From positions 1,694,001 to 1,758,000 of the forward strand of contig NC_134167.1 in assembly GCF_033958435.1 (NCBI RefSeq): 64,000 nucleotides of DNA, given 5' to 3'. The stretch's first letter is position 1; every line of letters begins with the position of its first letter. The notes below the pieces were generated by a model. That model worked only from the letters and a program-made list of their open reading frames with translations. It did no database searches and was not told the DNA's origin. Below, piece by piece: positions 1 to 10,542 of this stretch. The stretch comes from Carettochelys insculpta (lineage: Eukaryota > Chordata > Testudines > Carettochelyidae). The position numbers and the translations under genes are program-made.

Positions 1-1240
1 GGTTGGGGGTTCAGGGATCCCCCACACCTATTGCACTGCCTGTGTAGCAAACTAAAATCACGTACATTAAAATTGCTTGCTGCATTTTTTCTTCCAGCAG
101 CAGACAAATGGTTAAATTTTTATGTCTTCCATTTTATGCAAGCCAAAAATTAAAATGTTGCCACTTCAAAGGTTGACAAATCTTTGAGGGTTTTATTACT
201 TATCACAATATAGTTTATCCACACTGGTACTGTATATGCAGGAGATGTGGCTGGAAAATTACATTGCCTAATTTATGACATGCCTGGGATGAACAAAATA
301 CTCGGCATTATTGCCTTTAACACCACCTGTATAAAACATGCCTTAATGGAACACCATCACTCAAAGAACTTTATGGTTCTCTAGACTACATCTCATAATA
401 GTAAGTACAGTAGAAAGTAAATTAGGACTGTAATGGTAACCCAGCACCTTGGATGAACATGGGACCAAACTAATGGCAGTGATGAGGATTGCGGGATAAC
501 AAGGATATTTGGAGAATATGAAGTAATGAGTAAAACTAATGGAGATTTAACACCTGCAGGAGAAGGGCAGGAGAAATGTTTAGCATTTACTTTCCAAGGC
601 TGACATTTGAAAGGCAGCAATGCCTAGTGGACTGAGCAGAGCTTAAGCCATCAAAGACTCACGAGTGCTAGTTCTGGACTCTGTGTTACCATCAGAAACT
701 CATTCAACTTCTGTGCAACAGCTTCCCCATGGGCTACATGGGTGTGTGTGGCCAATACCAGATGCAAAGAAAAATGATGGAGGCAGAGCTTGCAAGGAAG
801 CACAGGGATGTGGAGACTCAAAGACAGACATATGCTCAGTAGTCAGCTCCTTGATCTCAATGGGAAAGCTCATGCTAAGTAGGCATGTTTTGTGGTCTAA
901 AGATCAAAGTGAGATCATTAATCAAAGCAGCAATTCCTATGTGAGTGCTCTTAAGTCACCAGAGGAGTCTGATCACAAATTTTCCTGCCTTAAGATGTAG
1001 ATGTCACACTCACTACTTTGAACTTACAATCCCAAAAGAAGCAAACACACTCAGAGTTAAATGCTCAGAAAGAGTTAGGCTCCCAACTGGGTTCCCTCTA
1101 CTTTTTCCATCCATGAATGGAATACATTTTGTTATGGGCACCAAGGCATATAGGGATGTGCACCACCTGCAGAAATATATACTGCCCTCTGTGGGTGCAT
1201 TGCCAATCAGCTGGGTGGGACCTGAATCTCTAACAACCAC
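1..1240. other. No recognised feature
   Basis: AT-leaning sequence. The short open frames here (up to about 110 codons) overlap one another on both strands and show no domain. I see no repeat family I can name. Confidence 0.5.
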
Positions 1241-1475
1241 TAATAATGAGTAACAGCAACGAAGGGTGCTGTGGCACCTTAGAGACTAACAGAAAAGTTT
1301 TGAGCATGAGCTTTCGTGAGCAAAGGCTGGACCAGCATCTGATGAAGTGAGTCTTTGCTCACAAAAGCTCATGCTCAAAACTTTTATGTTAGTTTCTAAG
1401 GTGCCACAGGACCCTTCATTGCTGTTACAGATCCAGACTAACACGGCTACCCCTCTGATACTTAATAATGAGTAA
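1241..1475 (+). mobile_element. Short palindromic PLE-related element with 13-bp TSD
   Basis: The direct repeat taataatgagtaa occurs at 1241-1253 and 1463-1475, bounding the element at about 1254-1462. The interior is an imperfect inverted repeat: about 1251-1325 pairs with about 1353-1427, centred near 1339. The right end (about 1433-1460) carries the terminal motif with the core ctaacacggctacccctctg, which recurs in the other short elements of this window. The plus-strand centre reads CTGATGA, a 5-bp stem, AAAA, then GCTCATGCTC. This resembles a hammerhead ribozyme core with G12 lost. The same tail type follows the two PLE coding remnants at 13.2 and 41 kb, so I infer a non-autonomous PLE derivative. 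A tRNA-type SINE origin is the alternative, but no B box is visible. Confidence 0.75.
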
Positions 1476-2356
1476 AGGTTTTCAGTTTCAGCCCCCATAT
1501 TTGCTTCAAGATACACTCTCATTAAACTTGATTCCACTTTTTAAAAATAAAAGTATTAATAAAGAATATGAAGAGCTGAAAATATGCTTATTGGCCAAGA
1601 TTTTTCAAAAGGGACTATCAATTTGGAGTGCCTTTAGATGTCTTAAGATAGATGACTCAGCCTCTTAGATATTGGAAACTGGGTGTCCAAAATCACAAGC
1701 CACTTGTGAAAATCTTGGCCTGCACCTGCTATTCTATGAACCTGTTCCCTGGCTTTGTCATGTTGTAAGGTACTGATTCACACTATGACCCGACTCTAGA
1801 TGTGGCAGTAGAGCTACTCTCCGAAAGAACATCCTGTTTTCCAGAAGACTTGCACATTCCACCCCTTGGGACCAAAAAATAAAAGTTTCACCTATTCAGA
1901 AGGAGCACAACATTAGAAGAACACTGGGCCATTGTCAGACATGCTGCGCTAGTAGTCAGTCTCCTTCATGTTTTAACTTGTTGGTTGGACTATTGCCACT
2001 AAAATGGATAACGATTTATTACCTCAAACCTCAGTGCTACACTGTTCCCAAGAAGAAAATTAATGAATTATTTTTCATAATTGTTAAATTATGTGGAATG
2101 GCTTATAACAGCATCTGAAAAAGTCAAGAGATGCAGGTTTAGAGACAGCAGAAATTATAGGGATTTCAGAGACGAGAGCATGTGAGTTAATCAAATAACG
2201 TTCCATTAATCCTCTGTGGGTAGGTCTCTGAAATTTAGCAACAGTATATTCAGCAAAGGAAACCAACAGGGCATAAAACAGCAAAGTCTGATTCACAAGA
2301 TACTGGACATCCTCAGCTCTCACTGACATGGGCGAGAAAGCTGTGCTCGTCTATAT

Positions 2357-2374
2357 ACTATCTATCTATCTATC
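2357..2374. repeat. (CTAT)n microsatellite
   Basis: About four and a half CTAT units in a row, followed by a short CA run. Confidence 0.85.
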
Positions 2375-3780
2375 TACACACACGTCTATATACTATACAC
2401 TAGCACAGCTTTCTCTCTGTTACTATTCAACATGCATGAAGTGGGCAAGAACTGAGACTCCTCAGAACCTCACACAGCTACAGGATCATCAGATGGTTAC
2501 ATGCTCCTTTCAGGACATCACTAGGGTCAGGGCATCTGCCACCGATTGCACCACAAGGGCTGAATTCACAGCTCCTTGCCACGACATCAGTGCACCTACC
2601 ACTAAGCTTCTAGTCCCTGAGCTCAAACAGCAGAGGCTCACGACTTCAAATCCTGCAAATAGGATTCATTACAACAGCATCAAGTCCCAGGGTCCAGACA
2701 GGGCCTGGTTTCTGCACACAGGGAGAAGGCAACAACTTGGTTCTCTCTTGCTGGGTAGCACAGCACAATTCTAAGTGCACATGCTAACTGAATACCAAGT
2801 GGCCTGGGTAGCACACCAGGAAAGGAAAGGTGAAGCATAGCCACCTTCCCATCCCCAGAGCTGGTCTGGCAGTGGGAAGACCCAACGGTGCCTCCTTGCA
2901 TAGTGAACAGTACAGACAGCCCCAGCTGAACACAGGGGAGTGGACACAAATGTAAGGGAGGATCAAGTCGGGGGTGGGGGGGACAACAGTTGTCCCTTCT
3001 CAGTCAGCTCAGTGCAGTGTGTGCATGCTCCACTCTGTACAGCTGCCACTACCTCACCTCAGCACATGCACACAGAGTCACTGCACCTCTTGCTCCACAG
3101 TGGACACGCACCACAGAAGGTGGCAGGGCTGGCATGAAAAGAAGAGGTTGTAGCCACTGCCACAAGTCACCACCATTGCACTAACTCCATACGTAAGAGG
3201 TGGTGATGGCGCTGGCTTATGTTCAGAGGGAAAGGCAAGGACAAGTTGTGACTTGGACTTCTCAGGCTCAGGTCAGGTGGGGTTTCATCCAGTTTGGGGC
3301 TTGGATTAACAACTAGGCCTGAGTGGAGCTCTATCTCCTTTAGTGCATACAGCCAGCACATGCTCACACTGCAGGCCAGCCAGAGCACTTTGAATATAAA
3401 AACATGCCCCAATCAGGCAAAAACTGACAATTAGAGTGAAGTTTTAACAACTCAGAAGAGCCAGAAGGAAACGCAAGTCGAACAGTGATTCAGAGACAGC
3501 CTGTGCCACTTCTCTGCGAGATGCAGATCTGTGAATGCGATTGTAACACACACATTTGCTAGCTATCAAGGGGGTGGGGGGACATGCTTACTGTTTTAGA
3601 ACACACACTGGCAAAATATGTACTCAGCAAGGCTGGAGAACACAGTTTGTTCACAACAAAGTTTGCATATGTATCTGCTTCTACTTTAAGAGACAGATCT
3701 TTCAATTTGTCATAAAGATCAGGCAGATTTGAGAAGCAATATGGTCCTGTGAATAATGCTGGGTCTGTGACAACTTAGAG

Positions 3781-3935
3781 AGAGATGCAGGGTGGTCCCA
3801 GGAGAGAGAAAACCTGTCTTTATTCTGGCTCTACCACTGACTTTGCGAGGCATCTTGGGTAAATCCCTTCATCTTTCTCTGCCTTCATTTTCTACAATAG
3901 GGTAAATGATACCACTTACCTCTGTGGAAAGCACT
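3781..3935 (-). repeat. MIR-like SINE fragment
   Basis: The plus strand carries in order the wording for 'ctctaccactgactt', 'gggtaaatccctt', 'ctgccttcatttt' and 'agggtaaatgat'. This is the complement of the conserved MIR/CORE-SINE body. It is strongly diverged, so an ancient copy. The call is by recognition and its ends are approximate. Confidence 0.5.
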
Positions 3936-4469
3936 GAAGTCTACAATGCAAAGTAACACCTAAGAGCAAGTTACCGTAATATAGGGAGACCTCCTTTCCT
4001 GAAATACCTGAATCACAGGAAAGACTGTGGATTCTGTATACTCAGTGATGGCACAACACATGAAAAATACATTGTGGGTAGACTCCCGAATTCCCTCCCT
4101 GATGAGAACGAGGGAAGGAAAGAATCCTGGACTCACAAGAGGTATCTCGAAGACAGGGAGGAGTTCAATGATTTCTCCTTGTACACACTTTTACTCATTG
4201 AATCTCAAATTAGCACAGCTTTTTAACATGCATGAATCACCTTCATTAATGAATACAGAGCACCATATATCGATTTGTTAATTACAGTTGCACAGATACT
4301 GGTTACCATTGTTCACATCTAGTACCCAAGGAAGCAGCCTAACTTCTTCAGCATCTCACCTTTCAGTCCCCAGTGAAGACAAATTATTATGCATCTTTGA
4401 CAGGCTAGGAGCTAAGATTCATACAACGGACCTCAAGACTATCCAGTCTGATTTCCTCTAGATCACATG

Positions 4470-4894
4470 TTCATATTCAAGCAGTCCTGTGGCACCTTAG
4501 AGACTAAGAACTTTAAAAGGTCATGAGATTTAATGCATAAAACCCACTTTGTCTGAGGACTGCTGGTTATTTGTGAAGCTACAGACTAACCACAGCAGAT
4601 GGAGGCAGGGGTTTACACAAGGGCTTTCAGAAGGGCGAGATGAGGATCAGACAGCTAGCAGAGGAGAAGCGAGAGCACAGAAAGCACAATAAGGACTTGC
4701 CAGACACCCACCACACCTGCAAGAGATGCAGCAAGGACTGTCACTCTCGTGTGGGTCTTCATAGTCACAGTAGACACTGTAAATGAAGTCCTCAATTGAA
4801 ACTATAAAGGGCGCGATCCATAGTCTATGCAGACTGAAGGATGCTACTACTACGGACTAACAAGGCTACCCATCTGAAATGATCTTCATATTCA
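4470..4894 (+). mobile_element. Short PLE-related element, interrupted by a LINE fragment
   Basis: Direct repeats ttcatattca at 4470-4479 and 4885-4894 bound the element. The left part reads the family body in reverse (gtcctgtggcaccttagaga). The right part reads forward (ggactgctggttatttgtga, then the terminal ctacagactaac ... aaggctacccatctga). The terminal motif is split at acagactaac (4581-4590) and acggactaac (4852-4861) by an inserted LINE 3' end. The hammerhead region is badly decayed here. Two clean, differently placed TSDs fix the order of events: PLE derivative first, LINE second. Confidence 0.75.
4591..4851 (+). mobile_element. RTE-like LINE 3' fragment nested in a PLE-related element
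   Basis: Closely matches the 3' end of the element at 22.1-23.0 kb: the C-terminal ORF2 codons, the stop and the 3' UTR to the terminal 'gaaggatgc(cta/ctg)n'. One extra T (ggggtttacac against ggggttacac) breaks the reading frame. It is flanked by acagactaac/acggactaac, a 10-bp TSD with one mismatch lying inside the host element's terminal motif. The severe 5' truncation is typical of target-primed reverse transcription. Confidence 0.85.
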
Positions 4895-5904
4895 GTTATT
4901 TGGCACTGTCACCCCAAACCCTTTTCTGACTCGCTGCTTCACAGGTTACAGTCCACTGTTCTGTAGGCATGGTCTGCAGTCTTTGTTCCTTGATGTATAA
5001 CTTTTCCCTTTCACTATTAAAACACACCTTGTTCGACCGGCCCAGGCAGCGCAGGGGAAGCCAACATCACTGCTGCTCATGCTGAGAATGAGCACAAGAC
5101 ACATGCTGGTTACAATGATTCACGAACTACTGGAAGGAGCAGAGCAGGATGAGAATGTATATAAGATGCCGGGTTGAGGATCTCGGGTGGACAGAGAGAC
5201 CCTTTTAGTTTCCAAGAGTATCTAGCTAACAATTCCTCATCCATATGGTGGAGAAGTATGGGAGTGTTCTGGGGAGAGGGGCTGGTATTTTTGTGCTGAT
5301 GAACGATTAGCTGAAATATGGTTTCATTAAGAAAAGTGCTGATGCTTTTGTTAATTTTGTGGTTTTAATTTGGGGACCCCCCCATATGAAGATTTTAAAT
5401 CAAAGACTATATGAACAAGGGAATATATTCGCAGCATAAAATAATAGCTTGCCTCATTTGCAAAGATACTTACCATCTTTAGACTCTGTTGCTATGATTG
5501 GCAACTGAGTGTGCTCAGCATATCACAGGATGAGGCCTTAGCACAGAAGGTAACACCTGTGCCCAATTCAGTCAACTGGAAAACACACATTTGACCCACA
5601 CATGTGACTCAGCTTGTCACGCTGTATTCTATTGGAAATAGAATAGCACATTTGGGCAACTTCTGTTAATCACTCTGAATATTTGTGACCTGATGAGCCG
5701 AGGTCTGAAAAATGAAAGAAAGTACTTCGACATCAGAAAAACAAGTTCAAGAGAGAAGCAGAATGATGCGGCATTTAGCCAGTCTCATCATACTAAAATG
5801 GTTTTGTCTGTTGAGGATGGTATTTAAACTAGTTGAAGCAGCTTCTCTAAGCATTCATTGTTCAAGGTGCCCTGTATATTTCAAGTACAGCATTTCTATT
5901 CTTA
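4895..5904. other. No recognised feature
   Basis: No domain-bearing frame and no repeat I can name. Confidence 0.45.
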
Positions 5905-6246
5905 TTCAGTGATGAGCTTTCGTGGGACAGATCCACTTCTTCAGATCAATTTCATTTGCACTACAGACTGACTTATACACGTACAGAGGACCAAAAAGAA
6001 AAAAAAATTGCAACAAAAACTGTCTTCCTTCTATTTGATTTGACAGTTTTCATTGCAATTTTTTTCTTTTTGGTCCTCTGTACTTATATAAGTCAGTCTG
6101 TAGTGCAAATGAAATTGATCTGAAAAAGTGGGTCTGTCCCACGAAAGCTCATCACCACATAAATCATTTTGTTAGTCTTTAAAGTGCTACATTTCTGCTG
6201 CTTTGTTTTGTTGGAGTACAGACTAACATGGCTACCTCTCTGTTAC
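5905..6246 (+). mobile_element. PLE-related element with 115-bp inverted arms
   Basis: 5911-6024 is the near-perfect reverse complement of 6042-6153, leaving a loop of about 17 nt. Rightwards follow the family tail (gttagtctttaaagtgctac) and the terminal motif with core cagactaacatggctacctc, ending near 6246. Each arm carries a hammerhead-like module. On the minus strand of 5911-5945 it reads CTGAAGA, a stem of at least 4 bp, then GAAA, with both conserved boxes intact. On the plus strand at about 6120-6150 the first box is CTGAAAA, so G8 is lost. Stem III is not obvious in this subfamily. The same tail lies downstream of the PLE ORF at 13.2 kb. I see no convincing TSD. Confidence 0.75.
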
Positions 6247-7240
6247 TAGATAACGGTGTGATCACTTTACTTGTATAAACCTCCTCCACAAAGCAGCTGA
6301 ACATCCTCTGGGGCAGAGAAGTATTACTACCGCAGTCTCATACATGGGGAGCTTTGATGAGGTATGGATTCAGTAAGGGACAAAATCATGTGCCTAATCC
6401 ATGCTCGAAAAACACTCTCCAGTAGATCTAGGAAATAAGGCACATGTCCTGAGCATGGTTCTATTGCCTTAACTAAAAGAGCAGGCTTGAAATGCTTTTC
6501 TTTGTGAGCTGGGATAAAACCTCTAATCTTGCTTTTCTTCTCCAAAGCAAGCAATCTGTTTTGTCCTCTGGTTTTCTCCCCAGGGCGACTATAATGGTGC
6601 ATGTAAGTAAACGTCCCTTCTTATTCCAAATGGAGTTGCAGTAATAGAAGTCTTGGAATTAAATGTACTCTGATTTTAATAATTGCAAGCTTAGCTGTTG
6701 TGCACAGTGTGTTTTGTCTCTCCTGACACATTCAGCAGAATAAAAGTGCATGGCATCAGCAGGACCGGAGCTGGCGAATTTCAGTCCAGGCAACATGTTG
6801 TGTTAGCAAGGAAAGTCTGGTTGTTAGTGGTTTTCTTCCTACAGGGTAAGCTTAATTAAAATATAAAATGTCAAAAGCTGGTATGAAATATGCTCCCCCT
6901 GTGGGCACTCACAGCGAATTAAGCATATCGGCCATTGAAGAGCAGGCTGCAGCCCTACACTTGAAGAAAAAATTACAACTGTTAAGTGTAAAACATTTCC
7001 TAGCTAGGGGACTGCTGCATTCATAAAGCAACTAAAAAAGCTCTAGGCCCATAAAGCCAAAGAAATTGCAGGTTTTAAGCATGGAAATCTGAGAAAAATC
7101 CACATAATCTCCACACGTACATTCTGCAGGAGCATCTTACAAGAGTCCATTTGTTACCCTTTACCCTCTGTTGCCACAAAGGGAAAGCACGACCATATCT
7201 CCTTCTACTTTGATTAGAAAGTATTTACCGATTGCATATC
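6247..7240. other. No recognised feature
   Basis: No frame with a domain and no repeat I can name. Confidence 0.4.
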
Positions 7241-7540
7241 TTAGAGGGTGTGTCTGTCTGTTCAAGATCTCCTCTAAAACTGTGAGCTATGACCATGACA
7301 TTGTGTGTGCAGTTTCCTCTTACCTTAATTGAAACTAAGGTCAGAGTTTGGCTGTGCCTGGAAACTGGGAAATGCCTGAAATCCCAGGATTTCCCACAAC
7401 ATGGAAAGGGAGGGGCACTACCACGAGGGATGACATACTTCAGACTCACCACTGGGACAGCGACCGCAGGGAACAGCCATACTTCAAAGTGACCACTGGG
7501 GGCAGACACAGCAGAAAAGCAGTGGTCATGTGGAGACAAG
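7241..7540 (+). repeat. Long interspersed repeat of unknown class, copy A
   Basis: Aligns by eye with about 9786-10080. Shared anchors are ctgttcaaga (7258-7267 and 9803-9812), an aacta/aactt...aaggtcagag/aaggtcaagg block, acatggaaag/gcatggaaag, and ggaacagc.atac...agtgaccac (about 7471-7500 and 10018-10048). Divergence is high. The copy continues past 8110 into GC-rich sequence, interrupted by the PLE+CR1 composite. I do not recognise the family or see coding capacity. Confidence 0.6.
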
Positions 7541-7709
7541 TATCAGAGGGAGTTGGCCTGTATCTTCAAAACTAACAAAAAGTCCTGTGGCACCTTATCA
7601 ATTAACAGATATTTTGGAGCATAAGGTCTGACAACGTGGGTCTTTGCCCATGAGAGGTTGTGCACCAAAATATGTTAGTCAATAAGGTGCCACAGGACTT
7701 CTTGTTCAC
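7541..7709 (-). mobile_element. Short PLE-related palindromic element, left half of a composite
   Basis: Begins with tatcagaggg, the minus-strand form of the family terminal motif. It then runs through gtcctgtggcacctta, a centre with a decayed hammerhead-like module (CTGACAA ... GTGGGTCTTTGCCCA), and the reverse arm taaggtgccacaggac. About 7575-7620 pairs with about 7665-7706. It abuts a CR1 3' end directly at 7710, with no spacer and no TSD between them. Confidence 0.7.
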
Positions 7710-8092
7710 AGAATCATAGGGCTGGAAAGGACCTCAGGAGGTCATCTAGTCCAGGCCCCGGCTTCAAGCAGGATCAACCCTCACTAAGTCATCCCAGCCA
7801 GGACCTTGTCAAGCCAGGACTTAAAAACCTCAAGGGATGGAGACTCCACCACCTCTCTAGGTACCACATTCCCGTGCTTCACCACCCTCCTGGTGAAGTA
7901 GTTTTTCCTAACATCTAACTTACACCTCTCCCTCTTCAACTTCAGGCCATTGCTCCTTGTTCTGCTATCTGACACCACTGAAAACAGTTTCTCACCCTCC
8001 TCTTTAGAGCTCCCCTTCAGGAAGTTGAAGTCTGCTATTAAATCACCCTCAGTCTTCTCTTCTGTAAACTAAACAAGCCCAAATCCCTCAGT
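7710..8092 (-). mobile_element. CR1 LINE 3' end, minus strand
   Basis: On the minus strand this reads the last part of CR1 ORF2 (frame at 7978-7784, with [29 protein letters not shown]), the stop, then the 3' UTR ending agaatcatag at 7710. It is 5'-truncated at 8092. It is the same subfamily as the copies at 10.7 and 60.2 kb. The direct repeat tggtcatgtggagacaag lies at 7523-7540 and again (last bases ga) at 8093-8110, flanking this CR1 and the adjoining PLE-related element together. Confidence 0.85.
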
Positions 8093-8110
8093 TGGTCATG
8101 TGGAGACAGA

Positions 8111-9439
8111 TTCTCAACTCTCCCTGCCTCCAGTTGGGTAAGTGCCCCACAGGAGGAACCCCGTTGCTGCCTCACAATCCCCAGCCCACCACAAGTAGCA
8201 ATCCCTGACATGCTGGGACCAGGAAACCTAGTAGTGCCCTACCACCCCCAAGCTCATGCTGTGGCTGGTGAAAGTCCAGCTCTGTGGCGCAGTTCCTAGC
8301 CTCTCTCCACCCTGCCCAGAGCTCAGGCTGCAGTCAGGCCTAGTGTTGCAGCCCAGGCCCCCAGCATCCCCTGGACCTGGGGTCGGGATGGCCCCTCCTG
8401 GCTCACCCTGGGACTAGTCCCCACAAGGACAGGCAAGGGACTGGGAGCGGCAGCCCAAACTGGCTCCGCGCCCTCCAAGAACAGGCAGCAGGACTGGGAG
8501 TCACAAACCAACTTGATTCCCCAACCTGGGGGCGGGTGGGGCCAGGAACAGGAAAAAAAAGTTCAGTTAAAGACACAAGCAACAGCAGGCACATCTGCTA
8601 CTATCAGATAACTCAGTGACACAGCCAGAACAGAGCTAAACTTTTCTCATGAAATTTGGTGGGGACATAAACATTTTGTGAATTCAACCAAAAAAAGACA
8701 TCATTCACTTCTACTGTAAATGCCTAATAAACCAACTGGGAATTCCTTTTCTAGTAGCTACTCACTCTTCCTGCCTCAGTGTCTCTCTCTCTGGCACATA
8801 CACCGTGTTTGTACAGAAGTTAGCACAAAGAGTTGCTGCTCCTAGACTGGGGTTCCCAGGCACGAATGTGAAACAATGGTCACACAGAACTACTGGTCTG
8901 ACCTGATATGGCAATTACTACATTCCTTATATTAATTAATACGATTTCCTCCTCCTCCCACCTCCAATCTTAATCATAAAAGTAGAATCACAGAACATGG
9001 GGGCGGGGGCCGGAAGAGATCTTGAGACCGTAACCTGCAGCCCAGAAGAGTTGTGTGTATGGCCCGTGAACACACTTTGTTACTGTTGTCCATGTGCAGT
9101 GTTGCCAGATTCCACTGGTTTCTGTCGGCATAGTTTTCCTATCAGTATTACTAAAGCGACGTACAGCACGGGCACATGAAGTGTGGTGCGTGCTGACTGC
9201 ATTCAACACTGACTCTGAGATCTGTATGCTCCCACTGTGTCCCGTCAAAGTGCTGCTACAGTTTCATCAGCACATCCTGCACATTGTTGCTACACAAGTG
9301 CCGTTAGCAAAGCTACCCAAGCCTTGGTTATGACAATCTTGTGGTCCACTGACACAAAGGAGGGTCGCTCATGCAGCTCCCTCACCAGCCTGGCTTGAGG
9401 GGTCATCATGCCTAGCTCCCCGTGCAGGGGAAGCACCAA
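8111..9439. other. GC-rich tail of repeat copy A, then unassigned sequence
   Basis: 8111-8580 is GC-rich and lacks stops on the minus strand in places, giving short proline/leucine-rich frames without domains. It appears to continue repeat copy A, since copy B also runs into GC-rich sequence. At about 8985-9010 a short 'agaatcacagaacatggggg' resembles a CR1 terminus but does not continue. Nothing else is recognised. Confidence 0.4.
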
Positions 9440-9668
9440 GTCAGCCAGACCATCCCTGACAAGTGTTTGTTCAACCTGTTCATAAAAACTTCACAACCTC
9501 TTTTGGTTTAACTGCCCTTATAGTCACAAAGTTTCGTAATATCTATCCCACAGCACTACTGCTGTTGATTATGCCCATTATTTTTCGTTCCTCAGAGGGC
9601 ACCAAGAACTGATCACTTTTATCTTTACAACAGCCCTTTACCTAGTTGAAGACTTATTCAGCCCCTTC
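9440..9668 (-). mobile_element. Old CR1 LINE 3' fragment, minus strand
   Basis: On the plus strand 'gaccatccctgacaagtgtt', 'ttaactgcccttatagtcac', 'ttgattatgcccatta' and 'aacagccctttacc' follow the order of a minus-strand CR1 3' region. The reading frame is lost, and divergence is much greater than in the copies at 7.7 or 15 kb. Confidence 0.6.
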
Positions 9669-9693
9669 CCATTTTTCTTTTCTCAAGACAAGG

Positions 9694-9710
9694 ATATATA
9701 TATATATATC
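9694..9710. repeat. (TA)n tract
   Basis: About eight TA units, followed by a short CT/CCCT-rich stretch that leads into repeat copy B. Confidence 0.8.
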
Positions 9711-9779
9711 TCCTTCCATCTCTCTCTCCCCCTCCCTCCCTCTGTAGGTATATGCATATATATTTGAGAGTGCACCTGT

Positions 9780-10420
9780 CTCCCTGTCCATGTGTCTATG
9801 AGTCTGTTCAAGAATTCCTCTTAAAAAGTAAGAGCTGGGACCATCAAATTTGATATGCCATTTCCTCATATCCCAACTTAAAGCAAGGTCAAGGCTGGGT
9901 TGTGCCAGAAAAAGAGGATGTGCCTGGAATGTGATTGTTTTCCATAGCATGGAAAGTGAGGACTTGATGGGAGGCACAAGTATACTGCCCAGTGATCACT
10001 GTGGGAAACAAGTATGGGGAACAGCTATACCACAGAGTGACCACAGTGGGGCAACTGCACCAGGAAAACAGCCTCCAGCTGGGGATGTGGCATTTCCACA
10101 TTGCCAGCCACCGGACTGGGTAAATAGTCCTCCTATGCCCGAATGATTCTACCCTGGCGCTGAGCCACAGTACTGGACAGGCAGGAGCCCGACCAGCCAC
10201 CAGCTCCACTGCCCCCTCCCTGGAGCCAGGCAGCACAGCTCCATTACCCAACTCCAAGGAAACACGAGGACTGGGAGTAATGGCCCACCCTGCCTCAGAT
10301 GCTGGAGCTGGGAAATGCTGCTCACCATCTCCAGAGGGTACACCAGAGCTGAGAGCCATGGACAGCCCCACACTCAGATGCCAGAGCCGGGAACTCTGGC
10401 CACCCCTCCCCCCCACCCCC
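9780..10420 (+). repeat. Long interspersed repeat of unknown class, copy B
   Basis: Diverged partner of 7241-7540 over about 9786-10080, then GC-rich sequence to about 10420 like that following copy A. It lacks the PLE+CR1 insertion present in copy A, so it is an outgroup for dating that insertion. The frame of 191 codons on the minus strand (10464-9889) is tryptophan/serine-rich without a domain and is taken as chance. Confidence 0.55.
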
Positions 10421-10542
10421 CCGCACACAAATAAAAACCATGGCCCTTGCCCTGCAGAAGACATCAGGGCCTGCTATGGTTTTCAGACCTATTCTGAGAA
10501 CCCAGGTCCCCAGAGCAACAGGCCATGCATTTGACCCATTAA

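Larger units (their letters stand above)
1476..4469. other. Intergenic sequence, no gene recognised
   Basis: Apart from a short CTAT tract and one MIR-like fragment (listed separately) nothing is recognised. The open frame of 148 codons near 2328-2774 has a tetranucleotide repeat at its start and no domain, and is read as chance. The piece at about 4420-4469 resembles the 3' flank wording of old minus-strand CR1 copies but is too short to call. Confidence 0.45.

Noticed and set aside
9889..10464. 191-codon minus-strand frame as a gene
   Set aside because: It spans the junction of repeat copy B and its GC-rich tail and has no domain.
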